Assembly: GCA_002694465.1 (NCBI GenBank)
Contig: NZMG01000003.1
Span: 201,860-265,859 of the forward strand
From: Flavobacteriaceae bacterium
GTDB lineage: Bacteria; Bacteroidota; Bacteroidia; Flavobacteriales; Flavobacteriaceae
DNA length: 64,000 nucleotides
Direction of reading: 5' to 3'
How positions within the stretch are numbered: position 1 is the first letter of the stretch; each line of letters starts with the position of its first letter. Below are positions 55,136 to 64,000 of this stretch, in pieces. The notes under the pieces were generated by a model. That model searched no databases, had not been told where the DNA came from, and saw only the letters and a program-made list of their open reading frames with translations. The position numbers and the translations under genes are program-made.

Positions 55136-56485
55136 TTAAAGATTTTCACTATTAAGTCGTCCAAGCGCCCTTTGAAGCTCCATTCTGCTTATTTTTAGAT
55201 TATAAATAGAATGTAAATAAGTAATTTGTGCTGTTGTTAGAGCGAGTTCGGCATCGGTTACTTCAAGCTTTGAGCCAATACCATTACTATACCTTTGGGT
55301 ATTTATTGCAAAATTTACTTCGGCTGCCTCTACCGTACTTTTTTGGGCCTCATATTGCAGTTTTGCATTATTCCAATTATTCATTATAGTAGCGATTTCA
55401 AGTCTTACCAGAGCATTTAAATCCTCCATTTTAATTTTTTCTTGCTCAAGCTTTATTAGACCTTGTTTTACTTGAGAAGATGTCTTACCCCCTGAAAAAA
55501 TCGGAATTGAAACATTAATACCCATAAAGGACGTAGGATGCCAGGTCTGACTATTAAATTTCGCTTCATCAGATTGGGACTGTAGTTGATATTGCCCAAT
55601 TAAGGATATTTCTGGATACTTATTCGCCCTAATGGCAGACAGTCTTTTTTCTTCAAGTTCTACGATCAATTTTTGAATTGAAAGATCATGTCTATTTAGA
55701 TTTTCAATGGTAACTTCATCATCAAATACTTTTAACTCATCACAATTTTCCTCCAAATGAAGACTATCTACAAGTTCTAAATCATCCTTTAAATCTAATC
55801 CGATAAGTTGTTTCAATTGGTCTTTTGAAATTTCAATTGAATTTACTTGGTGGGATACTGAAATTTTAAGATTTTCAACTGCTATATAACTTCTTAAAGT
55901 ATCCATTTTCAACCCATTACCTTGTAAAAAAAGAGCCTTTGCATCAGTTAGTGCTTTTTCATTGCGCTGAAGGCTCTTCTTTAATAAAATCAATTGATTT
56001 TGAGCAAGTAATACTTGGTAATAAGTTCTTGTTAGGTCCTCAATTAATCGGCTTTCCAAGTCGGCTGTTATCTCTTGTTCAATTTTTGCTTCTACCAAAG
56101 TCGCTTTGATATTTTGGTTCGCATTTCTTGAAAAAAGTTTCTGGTTAAAAGCTGCAACCGTATTATATTGGTACAGTCCTCCAACCCGTACTTCCTGAAC
56201 ATCCTTATTGGTTTTTGCAAAACTACCAGGAAGAAATATAATTTGCCTGTCAAAATATCTTGAAAGATTTCCATTTATTGAGATATTTGGTAACCAAGCG
56301 CTCTTCGCTTCTTTTACCGCTTGTTGGGCTCTTAATTCTTCAAGTTTTTGAATTTTTAATGACCTGTTTCCTTGAGAAGCCAATACAATTGCCTCCTCTA
56401 AACTGACGCTTTTTTGAGCCGTTGTTGTAAATCCCGATGTAAAAACCAGCAGGATAAAGACTAGCTTTATAATTTTTGATTTCAT
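55136..56485 (-). CDS. TolC-family outer-membrane efflux protein
   Basis: A 449-aa outer-membrane channel: signal peptide (1-23) and two repeated long alpha-helical/barrel halves of the OEP family (about 28-215 and 235-440). It is the exit duct of the tripartite pump, 11 bp after the RND permease gene. Confidence 0.92.
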   Translation of the reverse strand: MKSKIIKLVFILLVFTSGFTTTAQKSVSLEEAIVLASQGNRSLKIQKLEELRAQQAVKEAKSAWLPNISINGNLSRYFDRQIIFLPGSFAKTNKDVQEVRVGGLYQYNTVAAFNQKLFSRNANQNIKATLVEAKIEQEITADLESRLIEDLTRTYYQVLLAQNQLILLKKSLQRNEKALTDAKALFLQGNGLKMDTLRSYIAVENLKISVSHQVNSIEISKDQLKQLIGLDLKDDLELVDSLHLEENCDELKVFDDEVTIENLNRHDLSIQKLIVELEEKRLSAIRANKYPEISLIGQYQLQSQSDEAKFNSQTWHPTSFMGINVSIPIFSGGKTSSQVKQGLIKLEQEKIKMEDLNALVRLEIATIMNNWNNAKLQYEAQKSTVEAAEVNFAINTQRYSNGIGSKLEVTDAELALTTAQITYLHSIYNLKISRMELQRALGRLNSENL

Positions 56486-56496
56486 TGGAAAGATTT

Positions 56497-59400
56497 TTAA
56501 AGTTTTAGACTACCTTTTATTGATGGTTTCTCTTCCTCAATAACCTCGGTGGTCACTTTTGAACTGGATAAATATGAATACACGGCCGGAATAATAAATA
56601 GAGTGAGTATTCCAGCAAAAATTAGTCCTCCAGCAATTACAATTCCTAGGGATTGGCGACTATTAAAAGTCATAGCAATTGGTAAAGCCCCAAAAATCAT
56701 AGCTAAAGAAGTCATTAAAATGGGTCGGAATCGCTGGACGGCCGATTGTGTTGCAGCTTCGAATTTTGAAAATCCCTTTGCCTTTAAGTCATTAGCAAAT
56801 TCTACAATTAGGATCCCATTTTTTGTAATTAATCCAACTAGGGTAATAATTCCTATTTGACTAAAAACATTTAGGCTTTGGTCAAAGAAATACAGACTCA
56901 AAATTGCACCGGTAATTGCCATGGGTACCGTTAACATAATTATAAGAGGATCCCGTAAGCTTTCAAATTGTGCCGCTAGAATCATATAAATAATAATAAG
57001 CGCCAATAACAAGGTAAATAGAATATTACCCTGACTTTCCTCATAATCCCTTGCTTGCCCTGCCAAACTTGATTTAAAGGAATCTCCTAAAACCTCACTT
57101 TTTATTTTCTGCATTTCCCTTATACCTTCTTCCAAACTTACACCGGGAGCAAGTCCCGCCGAAATTGTTGCAGATGTATATTGATCATAACGATAGATAG
57201 CTGCTGGGCTTATTCCTTCGTCCATGGTAACCAAATTGTCTAAAGAAATCATTTGTCCGTTGGTTGAACGAACATAAATAGAGCGTAAATCGCTTTGGTC
57301 ATTTCGGTTCTGTTTTTCGACCTGACCAATCACTTCATATTGTCTATCATTTCGCAAAAAATAACCATAACGCTGTCCAGATAAGGATAACTGTAAGGCT
57401 CGAGACACTTCCTGTATCGAAACCCCCATTAACGCCGCCTTTTGTCTATCCACATTAATTTTAATTTCTGGCTTATTAATCTTAAGATCAGAATCCACAA
57501 ACATTAATTTAGGATTTTGGCGTGCGGCTTGTAAAAACTTAGGAAGTACTTTGTTTAGGCTATCGAGGCTCTGTGATTGTAAGACAAATTGTACAGGCAT
57601 TCCTCCTCCATACCGCGTACCTATAGTGGGTGGCATGTAGGGAAAGACTAGGAAATCTCTAAAATTTCCCGAAGCTGCACCGTACTGATTATACAAATCC
57701 TGAGCCGACATTTTTCGGTCTTTAGGATCATTTAGATAAATACTTTGAACAGCAACATTTACAGGTGCCGGAGCTGGGATAAAAGAAATAGCCACCATAC
57801 TATAGGTTTGATATAAACCATCAGTTGATTCGTTGACATATTTTCCTACTTCGGTCATCCCATTTTTCATATAGTCAAATGAAACGCCTTCAGGGGCCAC
57901 CGCTATTAAGCTTAAGTTTGAACGATCTTCGACAGGAGCTAACTCAGAAGGCAAAGTTTTTCCTACAATAAGAATTAATCCTCCTGCTAATACCAAGAAC
58001 ACCCAGGCCAACCAACGTCTTTTCATAAAGGAGGTTAGCAATCTTTCATAACCGTTATTAAGTTTAATAAAAAAAGGCTCGGTAAGGCTATACAACCTAT
58101 TAGGTTTATTTTGTTTTTTCAACAAGTAAGCACTTAACATTGGAGACAAGGTTAAGGCCACAAAAGCAGAAACTAAAACAGATCCGGAAACCACTATGGC
58201 AAACTCTTTAAATAGCTGTCCACTAATGCCACCCATAAAAATAATTGGCATAAATACTGCCGCCAGCGTGATGGTGGTTGAAATTACTGCAAAATAAATT
58301 TCTCGTGAGCCTTTAAATGCAGCTTGAACTGGGGTCATTCCCTCTTCCACTTTTTTATATATATTCTCTAGCACCACAATGGCATCGTCCACGACTAAAC
58401 CAATGGCAAGTACCAATCCTAAAAGGGTAAGTACATTTATTGAAAATCCAGCTATATACATTATGAAAAATGCCGAAAGTATGGATACTGGAATTGCCAA
58501 TACAGGAATAATGGTTGAGCGCCAATCTCTAAGAAATAAAAATATGATAAGCACTACCAATCCGAAAGCTATGAATAATGTCTCTTCAACTTCTTTTATA
58601 GACTCTCTTACAGGTTTTGTAAAATCAAATCCGACAATTAATCGGTATTCCTTAGGAACTTCAATTCTCAGTTGTTCTAATCTGTTGTAGAACTCATCCA
58701 CAACTTCAATGGCGTTGGCTCCTCTTTGTATTTGAATTGCAATTCCCACACCAATTCGATTTGCATTATTGGTACCATTAATTATTGCGGTTCGTTCGTT
58801 CATTTCTCCTAATTCTGCATAACCAATATCCTTTAATTTGATGATGGCATTCGCTTCTTGCTTAATAATCATTTCATTAAACTCCTCTGCAGTCGTCATT
58901 CTTCCTATAGAGCGAACACTCAATTCATTATTAGCACCTTCAATTCTTCCCGATGGAAGGTCAATATTCTCTCTTAAAAGAGCCTGACGAATATCCTCAG
59001 GGGTAAGTTGAAATGCCGCCAGTTTCATAGGATCGAATCGTAGTCTCATGGCATATTTATGTTCACCAACTACGGCCACCCTATTAATTCCCGGAATGGA
59101 TTGAATACGATCCTTAATAAGTGTTGAAGCTAGATGGCTTACTTCCTTTATATCCTTGGTATCGCTTTCAACTTCAAGAAAGGCTACTAAATTATCGGGT
59201 GATGAAGCCTTTTCCACGATGGGAGGATCCACATCTGCGGGAATTTGGTTTTTTGATTTGGAAACTTTATCTCGCACATCATTGAGTGCATCTTCTAAAT
59301 CAATATCCCTATTAAACTCAATGGTTATGATACTTACTTGCTCCCTTGATTCTGAGGAGATAGTTCGTAGTCCATTTGCCTCCGCAATGGACTCCTCCAT

Positions 59401-59598
59401 TGGCTTTGTAATTTTTGAAGCAATTACTTCCGGGCTTGCACCTGGATAAAAGGTCACGACTGAAATAACAGGAGGCTCAGTTAACGGAAATTCCCTAACT
59501 CCTATATTCATCCAGCCTACTATACCCATAATTACAATTATTGCAGAAAAAACTCCTGCCAAAACGGGCTTTTTAATACTTATTGATGGTAAACTCAT
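56497..59598 (-). CDS. RND-family efflux permease (HAE1/AcrB-like)
   Basis: A 1033-aa inner-membrane pump: N-terminal SLPSISIKKPVLAGVFSAI, two large periplasmic loops, twelve membrane helices, and the helix-4 proton-relay GLVLAIGLVVDDAIVVLENI (about 398-417) with two Asp. Subfamily by length and motif is hydrophobe/amphiphile efflux rather than the metal (CusA) type, since the CusA methionine set is not evident. It is flanked by its adaptor and TolC genes with 11-bp gaps. Confidence 0.95.
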   Translation of the reverse strand: MSLPSISIKKPVLAGVFSAIIVIMGIVGWMNIGVREFPLTEPPVISVVTFYPGASPEVIASKITKPMEESIAEANGLRTISSESREQVSIITIEFNRDIDLEDALNDVRDKVSKSKNQIPADVDPPIVEKASSPDNLVAFLEVESDTKDIKEVSHLASTLIKDRIQSIPGINRVAVVGEHKYAMRLRFDPMKLAAFQLTPEDIRQALLRENIDLPSGRIEGANNELSVRSIGRMTTAEEFNEMIIKQEANAIIKLKDIGYAELGEMNERTAIINGTNNANRIGVGIAIQIQRGANAIEVVDEFYNRLEQLRIEVPKEYRLIVGFDFTKPVRESIKEVEETLFIAFGLVVLIIFLFLRDWRSTIIPVLAIPVSILSAFFIMYIAGFSINVLTLLGLVLAIGLVVDDAIVVLENIYKKVEEGMTPVQAAFKGSREIYFAVISTTITLAAVFMPIIFMGGISGQLFKEFAIVVSGSVLVSAFVALTLSPMLSAYLLKKQNKPNRLYSLTEPFFIKLNNGYERLLTSFMKRRWLAWVFLVLAGGLILIVGKTLPSELAPVEDRSNLSLIAVAPEGVSFDYMKNGMTEVGKYVNESTDGLYQTYSMVAISFIPAPAPVNVAVQSIYLNDPKDRKMSAQDLYNQYGAASGNFRDFLVFPYMPPTIGTRYGGGMPVQFVLQSQSLDSLNKVLPKFLQAARQNPKLMFVDSDLKINKPEIKINVDRQKAALMGVSIQEVSRALQLSLSGQRYGYFLRNDRQYEVIGQVEKQNRNDQSDLRSIYVRSTNGQMISLDNLVTMDEGISPAAIYRYDQYTSATISAGLAPGVSLEEGIREMQKIKSEVLGDSFKSSLAGQARDYEESQGNILFTLLLALIIIYMILAAQFESLRDPLIIMLTVPMAITGAILSLYFFDQSLNVFSQIGIITLVGLITKNGILIVEFANDLKAKGFSKFEAATQSAVQRFRPILMTSLAMIFGALPIAMTFNSRQSLGIVIAGGLIFAGILTLFIIPAVYSYLSSSKVTTEVIEEEKPSIKGSLKL

Positions 59599-59609
59599 GA
59601 TATTTTTCT

Positions 59610-60680
59610 TTAGTTAGATTCTACAACCTCGACCACCGGCATCCCATCTGCCAATCGAAGAATATTTGAGATAATGACTTTATCACCGTCATTTATTCCG
59701 GTAAGAATGGTGACTTCATCTTCGCTTCTATTTTTAATAGAAACTGAAGTAACCTTTGCTCTATCATCTTTAAGAAGATAAACACTGTACCCTTGTTCAC
59801 CTGGGATTAATGCTTGAGATGGTATCGTTATTCCCTTGGCACCCTCATTGAGTGTAGAGAAAATTACTTTGGCAGACATGCCTCCTTTAAATTCATTTTG
59901 ATTATTATCCGTAATTGCCTCGACTGTCAAACTCCGGCTTTCGTTATTTAATCTAGAATTACTCGCAATTATTATAGCTTCATGGGATTGGTTGGAAAGC
60001 TGCGTTGTAAATGAAATTTTTTTACCCTTTTTTACTTGTAAAATATACTTTTCTGGGACCGAAAAATTTATTTTCACCTTCCCTTGGTCTTGAAGATTGA
60101 CCAATTCTAAACCAGGAAATACAAAGGCACCTAGGTCTACTTTTGAAATACCAATTGTTCCAGAAAATGGCGCTCGTATTTCCGTTTTACTTATCTGAAA
60201 ATTCAAATATTCAACTTGAGCCCGAATTGATTGTAATTGGGTTTCAATTTGATCATAATCTTGTTGTCGTATGGCCTCGGTTCTTATTAAATTAGCATAT
60301 CGTTGCTCATTTAGCTCTACTAATTTAAGTTCTGCATTAAGTTCCTTTTGTTTTGCCCTTAAATCAGTGTCATTGAGCTTATAAAGCAATTGACCCTTTA
60401 CTACATAGTCCCCATCATTGAATGCAATTTTTGTAACCTTTTGAGATATCTCACTTACTATGGCTACTTCCTGGATGGGTAATATAGTGCCTACAAGATT
60501 TTCTGCTTGATTTAATTCTAGTTCTTTAGCTTCAATGACATCTACAGGAATTTTGTTGACTTCCATTGACGTACCATTGGATTCAGAATTTTCACCATTA
60601 CTTTGTGTACATGACACTATTGCTAGGACCATGCTAATACACATAAGGATGGGTTTCCAAGTGTTAATTTTTCGATACAT
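59610..60680 (-). CDS. RND periplasmic adaptor (membrane-fusion protein)
   Basis: A 356-aa lipoprotein-type adaptor: signal peptide with lipobox (AIVSC), barrel-sandwich hybrid (VVKGQLLYKLND ... RAPFSGTIGISKVDLGAFV), a helical hairpin between them, and a beta-barrel domain. It links the permease and TolC. First gene of the pump operon. Confidence 0.93.
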   Translation of the reverse strand: MYRKINTWKPILMCISMVLAIVSCTQSNGENSESNGTSMEVNKIPVDVIEAKELELNQAENLVGTILPIQEVAIVSEISQKVTKIAFNDGDYVVKGQLLYKLNDTDLRAKQKELNAELKLVELNEQRYANLIRTEAIRQQDYDQIETQLQSIRAQVEYLNFQISKTEIRAPFSGTIGISKVDLGAFVFPGLELVNLQDQGKVKINFSVPEKYILQVKKGKKISFTTQLSNQSHEAIIIASNSRLNNESRSLTVEAITDNNQNEFKGGMSAKVIFSTLNEGAKGITIPSQALIPGEQGYSVYLLKDDRAKVTSVSIKNRSEDEVTILTGINDGDKVIISNILRLADGMPVVEVVESN

Positions 60681-60712
60681 AATATGTTGATTTAATGATT
60701 ACTAATTGGTTC

Positions 60713-60720
60713 CAAAATTA
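60713..60720 (-). promoter_or_regulatory. -7 box of the RND pump operon
   Basis: Minus-strand TAATTTTG, an exact TAnnTTTG match 33 bp upstream of the adaptor ATG. I do not see a TTG at the -33 position, which may mean an activator is used. Confidence 0.5.
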
Positions 60721-60793
60721 GTCTAGCACCCATCTACTAGTGTTGCACTTTTACATGTATTTGTTCTAAAATTTAAAAGGATTTTAAATAGAA

Positions 60794-60817
60794 AAAGGCA
60801 CAAAAATATGTGCCTTT
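60794..60817 (-). terminator. Terminator of the AraC gene
   Basis: A perfect 9-bp stem AAAGGCACA (60794-60802) with TGTGCCTTT (60809-60817), 6-nt loop, ending in a T-rich run on the minus strand, 43 bp after the AraC stop. Confidence 0.8.
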
Positions 60818-60859
60818 ATATATAGATTATGCTTTTAAAATTTTACCTAGGGGAGGTAA

Positions 60860-61423
60860 CTATATAAGATCTATAGCTGTACGTTTATTCTTTTTTATGA
60901 CCTTAAAATAGGAAGGTGTTAAGCCAGTAATTTTTTTAAATTGTGTGGAAAGATGCTGAACATTTACATACCCTAATTTATCGGCTATTTCACTCAAAGA
61001 AAGTTCATTATACACTAGCAACTCTTTGGCCCGTTCAATTTTTTGAAGAATGATATATTTTTCAATGGTCAAGCCTTGTGTAATTGAAAAAAGGGAACTT
61101 ACATAATTGTATTCTACTTTAAGTTTATCCCCTATTATACTCGAGAAGTTTTTCTTAATATTAATTTTTTCATCATTGTGAACTATTTCGATAATGATAT
61201 TTTTTACTTTTTCAACGAGCATGGCTTTACGATCATCAATTACCTCCAATCCATGTTTGAGTAATTGGCTTTTAAGAATAGTCAATTGATGCGAATCAAG
61301 GTCTTCTATAAGTTCAAACTCGCCCAACTTGACATACCCTGGATTTAAACTAAGCATTTCAAGTTCATTATGTACCACTATTATACACCTTGGGCACACC
61401 ATATTTTTAACAGACCATTTCAT
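60860..61423 (-). CDS. AraC-type regulator with N-terminal CxxC (HMA-like) module
   Basis: A 187-aa protein from the ATG at 61421-61423 (MKWSVKNMVCPRC); a longer frame to 61597 would overlap csaA and has no family look. Residues 1-75 resemble a heavy-metal-associated fold with a CPRC metal motif (Cys10, Cys13). A short helical linker follows, then an AraC HTH domain (about 95-180; LSLSEIADKLGYVNVQHLSTQFKK split at the turn, ending ITGLTPSYFK). I infer a metal-responsive regulator, perhaps of copper, for the neighbouring pump or oxidase genes. Confidence 0.85.
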   Translation of the reverse strand: MKWSVKNMVCPRCIIVVHNELEMLSLNPGYVKLGEFELIEDLDSHQLTILKSQLLKHGLEVIDDRKAMLVEKVKNIIIEIVHNDEKINIKKNFSSIIGDKLKVEYNYVSSLFSITQGLTIEKYIILQKIERAKELLVYNELSLSEIADKLGYVNVQHLSTQFKKITGLTPSYFKVIKKNKRTAIDLI

Positions 61424-61506
61424 AAGTTTGATGCTAGTATTTAATATTTGAAAGATGGTGATTCTGAGAATTGATTTTATTATTAAAACTGCAAATGGAT
61501 ACCTTT

Positions 61507-61857
61507 TTATCCAATTCTCAACCCATTTTTTACCTCCCTTTCTGGTGACAATAAAGTCACTTCTTGGTCCTGCCCAACAACACCAAGAACTAAGCATTCA
61601 CTCATAATATTTGCAATTTGTTTTGGAGGAAAGTTGACAACCGCTATAACTTGTTTTCCTAAAATATCTTCGGGTTTGTAAAGTTTTGTTATTTGCGCCG
61701 ATGTTTTTCTTTTGCCTAAGCTCCCAAAATCAATTACCATTTTATAAGCAGGATTTTTTACTTCTTTAAAAACTTGTGCTTCTATAATTGTTCCCACTCT
61801 CATTTCAATCCTTGTAAACTCTTCCCAAGTCAAGTTTAATCTTTCTTCAGTTTTCAT
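61507..61857 (-). CDS. csaA: CsaA-type tRNA-binding/chaperone protein
   Basis: A 116-aa OB-fold protein of the CsaA (tRNA-binding domain) family: RIEMRVGTIIEAQVF (about 16-30) and IMSECLVLGVV (about 83-93). In Bacillus it has export-chaperone activity; in most genomes its role is not established. It lies 14 bp after the multicopper oxidase stop, so both may be co-transcribed. Confidence 0.93.
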   Translation of the reverse strand: MKTEERLNLTWEEFTRIEMRVGTIIEAQVFKEVKNPAYKMVIDFGSLGKRKTSAQITKLYKPEDILGKQVIAVVNFPPKQIANIMSECLVLGVVGQDQEVTLLSPEREVKNGLRIG

Positions 61858-61871
61858 TTTATAAAAAGGTT

Positions 61872-64000
61872 TTAGTACGTTATTGTTAACCCCGCTCCAA
61901 ACCCCATATCACTATCATAATGTGAGGAGGCCGAGATATATTTTGAAAGTATGTATTTTGCTCCAAAATTATATTCAAAATCTGTGTTATACATTCCCCA
62001 AAGTCTTAACCGCTTTGTAACAGGAATATCTTCCCGCTTTAATTGCAGCCGAACATATCCAGTATGATCCAGCGATAAATTTGCTGCGATAAAAAAGGGT
62101 AGCGTATATTCAATCCCAACATGGGCGACCCCACGATTATTCTTCGTATTGTTTTGTCCAAATATATTATTTTCCGTTTCTATTTGGTCTCTATACCGCC
62201 AATCCCAGCCTGTATATAAAAACACGAATTGGTTTTTATCCAAATAACGTCCAAAATGACTTTCTGTTTCATAACCCTTTTCATCATTTAACCCTAAACG
62301 CCATTCGACATCCAACTTCCACCGCGTATTCATATACCTTACCTCCCCATCACTACCGTTAGATTCTAAGCTAATTTCCGATCCAAAATAGAAGCGTCTA
62401 TCATCATTATATACTTTTCTTAATGCTTTTTTTGGGTTAGGCAATTGCGCATTGGGTGGAGAGTTTTCGTAGGTGAAAATTCGACCCATACCAGACATCA
62501 TATGATAAAGAATATGACAATGAAAATACCAATCCCCATACTCTTCGGAAGCATTGAACTCAATAGTGTCTGTTTCCATTGGCATAATGTCTATTACATT
62601 TTTAAGTGGCGCATATTCCCCTTGCCCATTAATTACTCTAAAAAAATGCCCATGTAAATGCATGGGATGGCGCATCATAGAATTGTTGGTAATTACAATG
62701 CGAATGTTTTCTCCAGCTTTAATTTTAATTTTATCACTTTCAGAAATGGTTTTGTTATTTAAAGTCCATACGTATCGATTCATATTTCCTGTTAATTCAA
62801 AATTAAGGGTGCGGAAAGGGACATCTGGCAAGGTGGTTTTAACGGGGGATTTCAACATGGCATAGTTTAACGTAACAGGTACTTCTGTACTTCCAGAGTC
62901 AACTATTTCTGGATACATTACCATATTCATATCCATTTGCTGTAAGCTCATATTCATCCCCATATCGTTCATATTCCCTCCTAATGTCATCATATCATTC
63001 ATCATTTTCATCCCTTCAAAATATTTTAAGCGAGGTAATGGATCTTGGGCTATTTTCTCACCACTTCCTAACCAAATTGAGGTATTTCCTGTCCTATCTT
63101 CAGCGGTCGCCATAAATTGATAGGATGCATTTTCTTCAGGTATGGTGACTAGAACATCATAGATTTCAGAAACACCAATTATAAGTCGATCTACTTGTAC
63201 AGGTTCTACCTCAATTCCGTCTGTTGCAACAACCGTAATTTTTCCTCCAGAATAATTTAACCAAAAGTAGGTTGATGCGCTTCCGTTAATAACTCTCAAT
63301 CTTACGGTATCACCAGCTTTATACTTCGCCTGTTGTTCCTTAAGGCCATTAATCAGGAAATGTTCATAAAACACATCACTAACATCCATGGCATGCATTC
63401 TTTTCCATTCATTGGTGACTTTTGTTTTAAAATATCCTTCTTTAATAGCCTCAGAGTAGCTTTGAACCGCATTTTTTTTAATCATATACCAATCTGTGGC
63501 ATTATGTAAAGAGCGTTCAATTTGATGAGGATTTTCATCACTCCAATCACTTAAAAGAATCACTTCTTCATTTTTCGGCTTTTCATCAGGTTTATAAATT
63601 ACAATTGCTCCATACATTCCAATTTGTTCCTGTAACATAGTATGGGAATGGTACCAATAGGTTCCACTTTGTTTTATTGGAAATGTATACACATGAGTCG
63701 AATGAGGTTTAATAGGAGCCGTTGTTAAATAAGGTACGCCATCTTGCTCGTTTGGAAGTAATAAACCATGCCAATGTATGGATGTTTCGTGATGCATCTT
63801 ATTATGAACATGAATTACGGCAGTATCCCCTTCGGTGAAATATAAAGTTGGTGCAGGTAACTTTCCATTAATTGCAATTGCTTTTTTATCTTTTCCAGTA
63901 TAATTTACAATCGTATCGGTAACATACAGATCATATTTTACCGTTTTTTGAGCATTACAAAGAATACTGAAAACAAGAAAAAAGATAAAAAAAGGTAAAA
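61872..64000 (-). CDS. Multicopper oxidase fused to a CopB-like barrel (partial)
   Basis: The frame is open to base 64000, so the start codon and a few residues are outside; the visible N-terminal end is a signal peptide (FFIFFLVFSILCNAQ). Three cupredoxin-like domains hold all copper motifs: HWHG, WYHSH, HPMHLHGHFF and HCHILYHMMSGM. A methionine-rich segment (about residues 330-360 of the visible protein, MNDMGMNMSLQQMDMNM) is typical of CopA-type oxidases. After the last motif about 190 residues form a beta-rich CopB-like outer-membrane barrel (RRFYFGSEISLESNG ... GFGAGLTITY). It probably oxidises Cu(I) outside the cytoplasm. Confidence 0.92.
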   Translation of the reverse strand, partial: LPFFIFFLVFSILCNAQKTVKYDLYVTDTIVNYTGKDKKAIAINGKLPAPTLYFTEGDTAVIHVHNKMHHETSIHWHGLLLPNEQDGVPYLTTAPIKPHSTHVYTFPIKQSGTYWYHSHTMLQEQIGMYGAIVIYKPDEKPKNEEVILLSDWSDENPHQIERSLHNATDWYMIKKNAVQSYSEAIKEGYFKTKVTNEWKRMHAMDVSDVFYEHFLINGLKEQQAKYKAGDTVRLRVINGSASTYFWLNYSGGKITVVATDGIEVEPVQVDRLIIGVSEIYDVLVTIPEENASYQFMATAEDRTGNTSIWLGSGEKIAQDPLPRLKYFEGMKMMNDMMTLGGNMNDMGMNMSLQQMDMNMVMYPEIVDSGSTEVPVTLNYAMLKSPVKTTLPDVPFRTLNFELTGNMNRYVWTLNNKTISESDKIKIKAGENIRIVITNNSMMRHPMHLHGHFFRVINGQGEYAPLKNVIDIMPMETDTIEFNASEEYGDWYFHCHILYHMMSGMGRIFTYENSPPNAQLPNPKKALRKVYNDDRRFYFGSEISLESNGSDGEVRYMNTRWKLDVEWRLGLNDEKGYETESHFGRYLDKNQFVFLYTGWDWRYRDQIETENNIFGQNNTKNNRGVAHVGIEYTLPFFIAANLSLDHTGYVRLQLKREDIPVTKRLRLWGMYNTDFEYNFGAKYILSKYISASSHYDSDMGFGAGLTITY

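Overview
The window looks like chromosome from a marine member of the Flavobacteriaceae (Bacteroidetes). The evidence is low G+C, promoters of the TTG / TAnnTTTG type, little sign of Shine-Dalgarno sequences, a type IX secretion C-terminal sorting domain, SusC/SusD outer-membrane proteins, GSCFA and DUF6498 proteins, and an alginate-utilisation locus. I see no rRNA, tRNA, CRISPR array, insertion sequence or prophage.

Layout. (1) 1-10.45 kb, minus strand: a branched-chain/threonine supra-operon ilvD-ilvB-ilvN-ilvC-ilvA-thrA-thrB (thrB cut by the window edge), preceded by an 18-residue Ile/Thr-rich leader peptide and an attenuator. Divergent from it is metK, with a SAM-II-like riboswitch leader. 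(2) 11.9-24.4 kb: a NarL-type response regulator, two TPR sensor kinases, a small membrane ORF, a T9SS-sorted protein, two paralogous MORN-repeat proteins, two membrane proteins, a PQQ-type beta-propeller, a DUF6252-like lipoprotein and a DUF2892 protein. Five transcription units here share a 16-bp dyad (about TACGTCAAWTGCCNTA) placed 37.5-38.5 bp upstream of the -7 box, which looks like an undescribed two-component regulon. (3) 24.4-35.0 kb: housekeeping genes (GSCFA protein, alaS, M23 peptidase, MerR regulator, der, era, an S41-like protease, a membrane-bound nucleotide cyclase). (4) 35.2-49.6 kb: an alginate locus with eda/kdgA, kdgK, two SDR reductases, an MFS transporter, a GntR/FadR-type regulator, susD, susC, kdgF, a tandem two-domain PL7 alginate lyase and an Nramp-fold transporter lacking the canonical metal ligands. 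Two of its promoters have identical architecture (TTG-N19-TATATTTG) overlapped by TGGTnnACCA operators. (5) 50-53.2 kb: a Crp/Fnr regulator, a GNAT acetyltransferase, a PhzF-like protein and an FMN reductase. (6) 53.4-64 kb: an efflux/copper region with an HMA protein, a DHA2-type MFS pump, TolC, an RND pump and its adaptor, an AraC regulator with an N-terminal CxxC module, CsaA, and a multicopper oxidase fused to a CopB-like barrel (cut by the window edge).

How it fits together. Region 1 carries aspartate to threonine to isoleucine in one transcript, sensed by ribosome stalling at Ile/Thr codons. Region 4 takes alginate from the surface (PL7, SusC/D) through KdgF, an SDR reductase, KdgK and Eda to pyruvate and glyceraldehyde-3-phosphate, and is probably de-repressed by a uronate-type ligand of the GntR protein. 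Region 2 has no recognisable pathway and is the most likely place for an undescribed system: an envelope/surface response whose members are tied together mainly by promoter architecture.
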